Origin: CAG-390 sp045543615
GTDB lineage: Bacteria > Bacillota > Clostridia > Oscillospirales > CAG-272
Assembly (NCBI GenBank): GCA_045543615.1
Contig: JAZPXL010000057.1
Coordinates: forward strand, 24,817-88,816
Direction: 5' to 3'
DNA length: 64,000 nt
Position 1 is the stretch's first letter. Each line of letters begins with the position of its first letter. The notes below the pieces were generated by a model. It saw only the letters and a program-made list of their open reading frames with translations. It was not told where the DNA came from and made no database searches. The translations under genes and the position numbers were made by a program. Below are positions 57,588-64,000 of the stretch, piece by piece.

Positions 57588-59030
57588 ATGAAAAGGCTAT
57601 CGGATTCATATAAGGAAAACATAATGCAGCTTGATAGGCTTCTATCTGTCGAGGAAAACTTCGATATAATCAAAAAGCCACTTGCCGTTGGCAAGGACGA
57701 GCTGACCTTTTATTATATTGACGGCTTTGTTAAAGACACAGTAATGCAAAAGCTGATGCTCTCGCTCTCCTCGCTCGATGGTATAGCACCCGAGGCAAAG
57801 GCAGGCGAGGACGCTGCACGGCGTTTTATGCGAGCGCATATAGCCTATGTTGAGACGGATCTGACCGACTCACTTGAGCTTATGATAACTATGGTTATGT
57901 CGGGGGGCACATTGATGATAGGAAGCCGTATGGGTGCATACGGCGTCATCATTGATTCAAGGTCATATCCTGCAAGGAGCACAGAAGAACCGCAAAATGA
58001 CCGTGTTATGCGTGGCTCTCGGGACGGATTTGTTGAAACGCTTATAGCAAATACTGCTCTCATCAGACGGCGTATTCGTGACACTTCCCTTACAATGCGC
58101 CATATATGTATTGGAAATCAGTCGAAAAGCGATGTTGTTCTCTGCTTTATGGCAGATCGTGCCGACCGTAAATATGTTGCAGCCCTCACAGAAAAGCTAC
58201 GCTCTCTTGAAGTGGGAACGCTTACTATGGGGCATCAATCGCTCATTGAAGCAATCATAGGTCACGGCTATATCAATCCATTTCCAAAAGTCAGGCTTAC
58301 TGAGCGGCCCGATGTTGCGGCTGCACAGCTATATGAGGGAAGCGTTCTTCTCCTCATTGACAACACCCCCGAGGTTATGGTGCTTCCAACATCAATTTTC
58401 GACTTTATGCAGGAAACAAATGACTTCTATTTTCCACCACTTACAGGCACTTATTTGCGCATCGTGCGCCAGATAATCTTCTTTCTGACGCTCTTTTTAA
58501 TTCCTGCGTGGTATCTGCTGACACGGGAGAGTGATATTGTCCCTGAATGGCTGCGCTTTTTACTTCCCACAGAAAGTGGTGAGTTACCAATAATAGCACA
58601 GCTACTGCTCGTTGAATTTATCGTTGACGGGCTTAAAATGGCGTCTATGAACACCCCCGATATGCTCTCAAATTCTCTCTCTGTTGTCGGTGGACTGATA
58701 CTTGGTGACTTTGCAATTAACCTCGGTTGGCTTATTCCTGAGGTAATATTGCTTGAAGCATTTGTAGCTATTGCAAACTTCTCGCAACGCTCCTATGAGC
58801 TTGGCTATGCCTTTAAATTTATGCGTATAATGCTCCTTATACTCTGCGCCATATTCGGTCTGTGGGGCTTCTTTGGTGGCGTTGCGCTCATAATAATATT
58901 CCTATGCACAACTAAAAACCTCAACGGTGAGCGCACTTATCTCTATCCCCTCATTCCATTTGACGCAAAAGGCTTCCTCTCCGTCTTCTTCAGAGTACGA
59001 AAGAAAGACACTAAAAACAATGGCATATAA
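57588..59030 (+). CDS. GerA/SpoVAF-family spore germination protein (A-type subunit)
   Basis: 480 aa. The N-terminal cytosolic domain has 'FYYIDGFVKDTVMQ', 'SGGTLMIG' and 'RVMRGSRDGFVETLIANTALIRRRI'. The membrane half has 'FPPLTGTYLRIVRQIIFF', 'MNTPDMLSNSLSVVGGLILGDFAI' and about five transmembrane segments. This is the A subunit fold of germinant receptors; length and sequence fit SpoVAF as well as GerAA. No B or C subunit genes follow. AGAGG precedes the ATG. Sporulation-stage expression is likely, though no clear sigma-G promoter was recognised. Confidence 0.88.
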   Translation: MKRLSDSYKENIMQLDRLLSVEENFDIIKKPLAVGKDELTFYYIDGFVKDTVMQKLMLSLSSLDGIAPEAKAGEDAARRFMRAHIAYVETDLTDSLELMITMVMSGGTLMIGSRMGAYGVIIDSRSYPARSTEEPQNDRVMRGSRDGFVETLIANTALIRRRIRDTSLTMRHICIGNQSKSDVVLCFMADRADRKYVAALTEKLRSLEVGTLTMGHQSLIEAIIGHGYINPFPKVRLTERPDVAAAQLYEGSVLLLIDNTPEVMVLPTSIFDFMQETNDFYFPPLTGTYLRIVRQIIFFLTLFLIPAWYLLTRESDIVPEWLRFLLPTESGELPIIAQLLLVEFIVDGLKMASMNTPDMLSNSLSVVGGLILGDFAINLGWLIPEVILLEAFVAIANFSQRSYELGYAFKFMRIMLLILCAIFGLWGFFGGVALIIIFLCTTKNLNGERTYLYPLIPFDAKGFLSVFFRVRKKDTKNNGI

Positions 59031-59033
59031 ACA

Positions 59034-59070
59034 AAAAACAGCTTCAGCTATTGCTGAAGCTGTTTTAATA
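59034..59070. terminator. Bidirectional terminator between the germination gene and asnA
   Basis: AAACAGCTTCAGC-TATT-GCTGAAGCTGTTT; the longer T-run (TTTTTTGTTT) is on the minus strand. Confidence 0.82.
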
Positions 59071-59076
59071 ATAATA

Positions 59077-60084
59077 TCAAAGGAACATAATTCCCTTTTC
59101 TGCAAAAGCCTCAATCTGATCACGAGGCCAACAGGAAGCCTGCACCTCTCCAATATGCGCCTTTCGCAAGAAGAACATACACATTCTCGACTGACCGATA
59201 CCACCACCGATGGTCTGTGGAAGTCTGCCACCGAGCAGGTCGGCGTGATACGGAAGCTTTGCACGATCGGTAAAGCCCGAAATATCAAGCTGACGGCGAA
59301 GAGTTGCGGCGTCAACCCTAATTCCCATACTTGAAAGCTCAAGTGCCATATCAAGAAGTGGGTAGTAAACAATAATGTCTCCGTTAAGCTCCCAATCGTC
59401 ATAGTCAGGCGCTCGGCCATCGTGGGGCTTGCCTGACAGAGGCAGAGCACCACCAATCTTTTCAAGGAAGAGTGCGCCATATTCTCTTGCGGCGGCAAGC
59501 TCTCTCTCCTTGGGCGTGAGCGTGGGGTACTTAGCTTCAAGCTCGACCGATGTAATAAATGTTATTTCCTCAGGGAGAAGATGTCCGATAAAATTGTAAT
59601 CATCGGCAATATAGTTTTCTGTCTGCTTGAGCGCATCGTAAATATATCTTACAGTACGGTGGAGCATCTCGACAGTTCTGTCCTCAGGACGAATGATCTT
59701 TTCCCAATCCCATTGGTCAACAAATACGGAATGGATATTGTCAGTCTCCTCATCACGTCGAATGGCGTTCATATCGGTATAAAGTCCCTCTCCGACGGAA
59801 AAGCCGTAATTATCAAGAGCAACTCTCTTCCATTTTGCAAGAGACTGAACTATCTCAAAATAGCCCTCGCTATGTCCCATATCAAAGCCTACGGGACGCT
59901 CTCTTCCACTAAGATTATCATTGAGTCCCGATGACGCATCAACAAAGAGTGGTGCTGAAACACGGCGCAGATTGAGCTGATTTGCAAGGTCTGTCTGGAA
60001 GAAATCCTTGATTTTCTTTATAGCTATCTGTGTCTGTCTCGGTGTCAGATAGGACTTATAATGTTCGGGAATAATAAGTGGCAT
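59077..60084 (-). CDS. asnA: Aspartate-ammonia ligase (asparagine synthetase A)
   Basis: Makes asparagine from aspartate and ammonia with ATP cleaved to AMP. Class II synthetase-like fold: 'QLNLRRVSAPLFVD', 'ERPVGFDMG', 'LYTDMNAIRRDEETDNIHSVFVDQWDWE', 'LPLSGKPHDGRAPDYDDWELNGDI' and the closing 'GGGIGQSRMCMFFLRKAHIGEVQASCW' motif. 335 aa. ATG 60084 follows GAGGTG. It lies 32 bases behind a GDPD gene and is probably co-transcribed with it. Confidence 0.95.
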   Translation of the reverse strand: MPLIIPEHYKSYLTPRQTQIAIKKIKDFFQTDLANQLNLRRVSAPLFVDASSGLNDNLSGRERPVGFDMGHSEGYFEIVQSLAKWKRVALDNYGFSVGEGLYTDMNAIRRDEETDNIHSVFVDQWDWEKIIRPEDRTVEMLHRTVRYIYDALKQTENYIADDYNFIGHLLPEEITFITSVELEAKYPTLTPKERELAAAREYGALFLEKIGGALPLSGKPHDGRAPDYDDWELNGDIIVYYPLLDMALELSSMGIRVDAATLRRQLDISGFTDRAKLPYHADLLGGRLPQTIGGGIGQSRMCMFFLRKAHIGEVQASCWPRDQIEAFAEKGIMFL

Positions 60085-60116
60085 TTTTATCACCTCAAAA
60101 ATTCATCTGTGAAATA

Positions 60117-60899
60117 TCAAATCTCTGCAAGCATATAGGGCTTGAGCTGTCCGTTTGTCTCGGCGGCAGATGCGCCAAAGAGCTTTACGGTATCCCTCAG
60201 CTCGTCAAGCGTACCAATAGTCCAAATGGCAAGACGGCCGTACTTTCTTACCTCTGCGGCAAACTCCTCGTCGGCAAATCTTCCATTGAACCAAGAGGTA
60301 GATTGATTCTTATAGGGAATCCAATACGTTGTGCGCTCACCTGCAAGTGCCGATGTAAACTCAAGAGCCTCTCTCGTCATAAGCCCATCGTAATGCATCT
60401 GTGCTTCGGGAAATCTCTTTGCAAGATAGGCGAAATACGGTATGGTCTTTGTAGTAAAGCCAACCTCACGCCCCATATCCGCCTCTTCAACCGTACGGCA
60501 GAATATCTCAAACTGCTCCTCATTGAAGGACTGGAAAACATTATCAAGCTTGACGGACGAGCCACTTCCCTTCATAACGGAAAGAGTCTGGGCAAGTGTA
60601 GGAACTCTGACTCCACGAAACTGCTCTCCCTTGAAAATACCTGCGTCAAAGCTCTGTATCTCCGCAAGAGTGAGTGAGGTAGAGGAAATCTTGCCCTCAA
60701 TTATATCACCATTGTCATATCGACAGGTGCGATTGACAATCGAATCGTGAAGCATAATGCAAACATTGTCCTTTGTGAACTTGCAGTCCATCTCGACAAT
60801 ACCATACCCCTGCTCTACTGCTGCCTTATATGCGCACAAGGTGTTCTCAGGGTACGAAACGCTGTCGCCTCTGTGGGCTTGAAAAAGAAATTCCGACAT
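60117..60899 (-). CDS. Divergent glycerophosphodiester phosphodiesterase-like protein
   Basis: 260 aa, cytosolic. 'FQAHRGDSVSYPENTLCAY', 'IVEMDCKFTKDNVCIMLHDSIVNRTC' keep the HR, ExD and HD residues. The third metal motif, ELK/EIK in active enzymes, reads 'VKLDN', and the C-terminal 'T..NP' motif is lost, so activity is uncertain. ATG 60899 has GGAGG seven bases upstream. First gene of a unit with asnA; second GDPD of the window and unlike the first. Confidence 0.82.
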   Translation of the reverse strand: MSEFLFQAHRGDSVSYPENTLCAYKAAVEQGYGIVEMDCKFTKDNVCIMLHDSIVNRTCRYDNGDIIEGKISSTSLTLAEIQSFDAGIFKGEQFRGVRVPTLAQTLSVMKGSGSSVKLDNVFQSFNEEQFEIFCRTVEEADMGREVGFTTKTIPYFAYLAKRFPEAQMHYDGLMTREALEFTSALAGERTTYWIPYKNQSTSWFNGRFADEEFAAEVRKYGRLAIWTIGTLDELRDTVKLFGASAAETNGQLKPYMLAEI

Positions 60900-60929
60900 A
60901 ATACCTGCCTCCAAAAAATATCTCTTAGA

Positions 60930-60958
60930 ATTTTACCACATTATTATACTTTTGTCAA
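60930..60958 (-). promoter_or_regulatory. Consensus promoter of the GDPD-asnA unit
   Basis: Minus strand TTGACA at 60958-60953, 17 bp, TAAAAT at 60935-60930. Confidence 0.78.
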
Positions 60959-60989
60959 TCTCCACAACCGATTTTCTTTATTACTTAAT

Positions 60990-61019
60990 TAAAAAACGGT
61001 GGAGAATGCTCCCCACCGT
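60990..61019 (-). terminator. Terminator of the ECF sigma/beta-propeller operon
   Basis: Minus strand ACGGTGGGGAGCATTCTCCACCGT (imperfect ten-base stem) followed by TTTTTAATT. Confidence 0.8.
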
Positions 61020-61040
61020 AATATTTTTTGTTTTTTTGGC

Positions 61041-62978
61041 TTACTCACCGAAAATCATCTGTGTGTAAAGCTTATCCTCGAAAAGCACATAGAGCACTCC
61101 GTCAATTATAGTGCCACGGCAAATATCAAGTTCAGTGCCCTCAATATCAACACTGCAAAGCTCAACAAAGCCACTGCCGTCAAATCCATACAGATTATAG
61201 AATGAATTTTGTTTCTTGTAGTCATAGATTGCCAGACCTATCAAATCGTGCTCTCTATCAATGAAGTAAGCCTTGTAATTATCAGAATAAGCGACGCTGA
61301 ACTTTTCCATAGATGCAATTCCTCTGACCGCTTCACCTTCTTCCACATAAAGCTCAAGCTTTAAGCTATCAAGGCTGTCAACATATCCTATACCAAGAAG
61401 CAATCCCTCGCCCATATCTACAAGAGACGAAGAGTATCCCTCAATATCTCCCGTGTCAGTGTAGGTGATGTTATTGACATCTGAAAGATCAAAGAAATAC
61501 ACGGGATCTCTGTAAAATTTGGTATCTGCAGTGCAAACATAACAAATGTCTCCGTTGAAGCGCACTGAGGTCACCTCTTCTCCTTCGGGAGCAAATCCCT
61601 CAACACTTGCAATCACACTGAAATTGTCAAGCTCTACACAATAAAGCGACGTGTTTTTCTTTCTGCCTGTCACAATCGAGCTCTCTCCACCACCGGAAAA
61701 AATTTCTTTTTCGCTATAAGTCTCATTTGTAGTTGAAACAACTCTGAGTATATTATCGTGTTCGTCCATACTGTACTGATTAAGAACAGTACCATCTATA
61801 CTTATACTACCAAGCGTCTCAAAGCCACTATTATCATAGGAAATAACTGCTATCTCCGTTTTATTTACCACTTTTCTTGTAGTTTTTTTGGTTGACGAAT
61901 CAACATCAATATCAGTTTCAATCACGTCAACATACCCCATCGACGCAAATATCTTATCTTGTGAAACATAAAGCTCTTTTGAATAAGAAAACAGAGCAAG
62001 CTCATCATCAATAGAAAGATCACTTTCATCAAGCATCACTATAACTGTATATGTTGCGTTCTGCGCATCAGCCTCGGGCAGGAAGATGTCCTCCATAGCT
62101 ATGCTTCGCTCTTCGTCGTCTGTGGTTATTTGTGGGATAAATTCGCTTTCAACAGAAAAATCAGGCTCTCCGTAAACAACGAAATTGGTCACAACCATTA
62201 CACAACCATCAACAAGTCTTGAAGAAACATACTGACCGCTGATGCTGACTCTTTGGGCCTCTTTTGGCTCTGCGGGATTGCTGACATCAATTGATATTAT
62301 ATCAACCGAACATTTTGACCTTTTGCTATTTACATCCCACATAGGAGCTACTACCGTCAATCTACTGCAATCCTCAGAAAGATAAAACTCAAGCCCGTCG
62401 TCAAGAATCATTTTTCCTTCGGATGCAGTCAGTTTAAGGCTTGACACAAGGCTCGTCTGCTCTCCGAGAATTTCATAAATATAAATTGTCTCCACTCCAA
62501 GATAAAAGATATGGGTTGTGCTTCTCTTGATTCGATCGCCTTCAATTACACCTTCAACTTGGTTATCGGTTGTTTCGACATATCCCGGAGTATCATTACT
62601 TCCAGCAGTATCTTCTTCAACACCGTATAATAAATCGTCCGTTGGTGCCATTGTATTTTTAACCTGAGCGAAGATCCTATCGAAATTGTTCATCGGTAGG
62701 TTTAATGTGAAAGCGTTTTGTATCGTGATATTATACATTGCCTCAATCAATGGATAATACTCGCTATCCCTGTACTTATCAATATCAATGATTGGACTTT
62801 TGTCGCTGTATGGAACAAACAAAAACAATGCCCCACCAAGTATTGCGAGCGTCAACACCGCCGCTACAAGTGCAAGTGCAAGTGGCTTGCGCCCTCTCCT
62901 CTTTCTGCGAGGAGCAGCCTCTTCTACGAACTTTTCGTCGACAAGGCCTATTATCCTTGCCATTTTCTCTCTTTTCAT
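61041..62978 (-). CDS. Beta-propeller membrane protein, likely anti-sigma factor/sensor
   Basis: 645 aa. A short cytosolic N-terminus with 'MARIIGLVDEKFVEEA', a motif seen in clostridial anti-sigma proteins (IGxIDDxxIEEA), is followed by 'RRKRRGRKP', one transmembrane segment (about 33-55) and a large extracellular domain. 'VEGVIEGDRIKRSTTHIFYL' and repeated four-strand sheets match the Beta_propel family. The ATG overlaps the sigma factor stop (ATGA), so the two are translationally coupled. It probably holds the sigma factor at the membrane until a signal is sensed; this is inferred from topology and pairing. Confidence 0.8.
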   Translation of the reverse strand: MKREKMARIIGLVDEKFVEEAAPRRKRRGRKPLALALVAAVLTLAILGGALFLFVPYSDKSPIIDIDKYRDSEYYPLIEAMYNITIQNAFTLNLPMNNFDRIFAQVKNTMAPTDDLLYGVEEDTAGSNDTPGYVETTDNQVEGVIEGDRIKRSTTHIFYLGVETIYIYEILGEQTSLVSSLKLTASEGKMILDDGLEFYLSEDCSRLTVVAPMWDVNSKRSKCSVDIISIDVSNPAEPKEAQRVSISGQYVSSRLVDGCVMVVTNFVVYGEPDFSVESEFIPQITTDDEERSIAMEDIFLPEADAQNATYTVIVMLDESDLSIDDELALFSYSKELYVSQDKIFASMGYVDVIETDIDVDSSTKKTTRKVVNKTEIAVISYDNSGFETLGSISIDGTVLNQYSMDEHDNILRVVSTTNETYSEKEIFSGGGESSIVTGRKKNTSLYCVELDNFSVIASVEGFAPEGEEVTSVRFNGDICYVCTADTKFYRDPVYFFDLSDVNNITYTDTGDIEGYSSSLVDMGEGLLLGIGYVDSLDSLKLELYVEEGEAVRGIASMEKFSVAYSDNYKAYFIDREHDLIGLAIYDYKKQNSFYNLYGFDGSGFVELCSVDIEGTELDICRGTIIDGVLYVLFEDKLYTQMIFGE

Positions 62979-63526
62979 ATAATTACCCCCTTCATCTCAA
63001 AAAACTTTTTCATCTTGATTCTTGTGCGTCTCAGCACAGTCTTGACCTTGCCTACGCTGCACCCACAGTCCTCCGCTATCGCCTTTATTTCTTGCATATA
63101 CCAATAACGCTGAAGAAATATAATGCGCTCCTCCTCTTTGAGACTTGACATAAAGGAATTTATCAGCTCCCTTGTGTGCATCTCGTCAATAATATCCGTC
63201 TCTGTGTCGGGATAGCATTCCGAAAGCTCATCAAGCGTGCGCTCGGTGTTGAGGTTCTGACGCTCGCCTCGTCTCTCTGAATAACGGTCAAGTGCGATAT
63301 TTCTGCAAATTGTTGCAAGATATGCTCCAAGCCGGTCAGGTCTTGCCGGTGGGATAGCTCTCCAGGCACGCAGTAGCGTGTCATTTTCACATTCCTCTGC
63401 GTCCTCGTGCGAGCCCGTCACAGAGAGAGCGACAGAATAGCAATACCTGCCGTATTTAGCTTTGGCATCGCTTATGGCTGACTCATCTCTCAAAAAGAAT
63501 TTTTCAATTATCTCACGATCATCCAT
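62975..63526 (-). CDS. ECF-type RNA polymerase sigma factor
   Basis: 183 aa. Region 2 (about 15-80: 'YGRYCYSVALSVTGSHEDAEECENDTLLRAW', shortened here) and region 4 (about 125-178: 'EERIIFLQRYWYMQEIKAIAEDCGCSVGKVKTVLRRTRIKMKK') are joined by a linker, and there is no region 3, as in ECF factors. GGAGG lies seven bases before ATG 63526. A promoter of ECF type lies directly upstream, so it probably drives its own operon. The coupled downstream gene is its likely anti-sigma factor. Confidence 0.92.
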   Translation of the reverse strand: MDDREIIEKFFLRDESAISDAKAKYGRYCYSVALSVTGSHEDAEECENDTLLRAWRAIPPARPDRLGAYLATICRNIALDRYSERRGERQNLNTERTLDELSECYPDTETDIIDEMHTRELINSFMSSLKEEERIIFLQRYWYMQEIKAIAEDCGCSVGKVKTVLRRTRIKMKKFFEMKGVII

Positions 63527-63566
63527 TGTGTCACCTCCTGTGTGTTTGAGTGGCCTCTCACCCTTA

Positions 63567-63595
63567 TAGACGGAAAAATGTGGTGGCAGGTTTCA
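63567..63595 (-). promoter_or_regulatory. ECF-type autoregulatory promoter
   Basis: Minus strand TGAAACCT with -35 TGAAAC at 63595-63590, 17 bp, CGTCTA at 63572-63567. This resembles SigW/SigV-type ECF promoters rather than the vegetative sites elsewhere in the window. Confidence 0.72.
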
Positions 63596-63634
63596 CTTTT
63601 GGGGAAAAATTTTTCTGCCCGGGGGATTTTTTTA

Positions 63635-63666
63635 CAAAAACGCCCGACCAAAATAGGTCGGGCGTT
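63635..63666 (-). terminator. Terminator of gap
   Basis: Minus strand ACGCCCGACC-TATTTT-GGTCGGGCGT followed by TTTTGT. Confidence 0.85.
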
Positions 63667-63681
63667 GTATTTGTATTTTAA

Positions 63682-64000
63682 TTATGCAAGCTCTGCGAAG
63701 TACTTGATTGTACGAACCATCTGGCTTGTGTAGGAGTTCTCGTTGTCGTACCAAGAAACAACCTGTACCTGATATGTGTCGTCGTCGATCTTTGCAACCA
63801 TTGTCTGTGTTGCATCGAAGAGAGAACCATATGTGATACCGATAATGTCGGAAGAAACAATCTGATCCTCATTGTAACCGAAGGAAGCAGAAGAAGCAGC
63901 CTTCATAGCAGCGTTGATGCCCTCTTTTGTAACGTCCTTACCCTTAACAACAGCAACAAGAAGAGTTGTTGAACCTGTCGGAACGGGTACACGCTGAGCC
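63682..64000 (-). CDS. gap: Glyceraldehyde-3-phosphate dehydrogenase, C-terminal part (5' end outside window)
   Basis: Glycolytic NAD-dependent dehydrogenase. The frame is open to the right edge; about 105 residues are visible. The C-terminal substrate-domain motifs are clear: 'RVPVPTGSTTLLVAV', 'GITYGSLFDATQTM', 'VSWYDNENSYTSQMVRTIKYFAEL'. Terminator 16 bases downstream. The N-terminal NAD-binding domain and catalytic cysteine are beyond the window. Confidence 0.95.
   Translation of the reverse strand, partial: AQRVPVPTGSTTLLVAVVKGKDVTKEGINAAMKAASSASFGYNEDQIVSSDIIGITYGSLFDATQTMVAKIDDDTYQVQVVSWYDNENSYTSQMVRTIKYFAELA

Overview
The window looks like chromosomal DNA of a low-to-moderate GC, endospore-forming member of the Clostridia (Firmicutes), probably an uncultured gut lineage. 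The evidence is Spo0A, YtfJ/GerW and a GerA/SpoVAF-type protein, the smc-ftsY, lon-engB, scpA-scpB and infC-rpmI-rplT gene orders, strong GGAGG ribosome binding sites, and many near-consensus vegetative promoters (TTGACA or TTGAAA, 17 bp, TATAAT). No phage, IS element or CRISPR array was found.

Layout. Positions 1-15.8 kb are housekeeping genes on the minus strand. Reading in the direction of transcription they are rlmB-like, dprA, topA, trmFO, plsX, rnc, an Elp3-like radical SAM gene, smc, ftsY, rdgB, yhbY, nadD and yqeK (cut by the left edge). Next comes infC-rpmI-rplT (15.9-17.2 kb) with a strong promoter, an attenuator leader and a non-canonical AUA start for IF3. A GH25 lysozyme lipoprotein follows, with a structured leader. 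From 19.1 to 28.0 kb a plus-strand cluster runs lon, engB, an M50 protease, scpA, scpB, a DUF2953 gene, ytfJ, a dacF-like gene, rluB and a GNAT-like gene. spo0A stands alone behind its own promoter. With smc, scpA and scpB present, all three subunits of the SMC condensin are encoded here.

The middle is more accessory. A minus-strand operon (29.0-32.7 kb) holds a CpsB/YwqE-like PHP protein that has lost most of its metal ligands, then MoxR, DUF58 and a membrane protein. A 1115-residue BspA-type leucine-rich lipoprotein follows. At 36.5-37.2 kb a single tRNA-Leu(UAG) sits inside a nest of partial duplications: two copies of its 3' end plus terminator on one side, and two copies of its promoter plus a palindromized 5' end on the other. 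Then come a PAP2 phosphatase, an ASKHA/ferredoxin corrinoid-activation-type protein with a GpsA-like dehydrogenase, a 78-residue orphan gene, and a membrane-anchored zinc-ribbon/leucine-rich protein.

The last third holds a heterodimeric ABC exporter, a two-piece TauE/SafE transporter, ftsK/spoIIIE, a small acidic exported protein, a third ABC exporter, two GDPD-family genes (one with asnA), a YjbR protein, phosphoglucomutase, a GerA/SpoVAF protein, an ECF sigma factor coupled to a beta-propeller membrane protein (likely anti-sigma), and the 3' end of gap at the right edge. Single genes here are commonly framed by a consensus promoter and a clean, often bidirectional, terminator.

The most unusual items are the tRNA-Leu repeat nest, the metal-site-dead CpsB-like protein in front of moxR, the ECF/beta-propeller module with a self-type promoter, the unassigned lysozyme leader RNA, and the orphan ferredoxin/ASKHA plus GpsA-like pair. 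Function calls rest on motifs read by eye; no database search was run.
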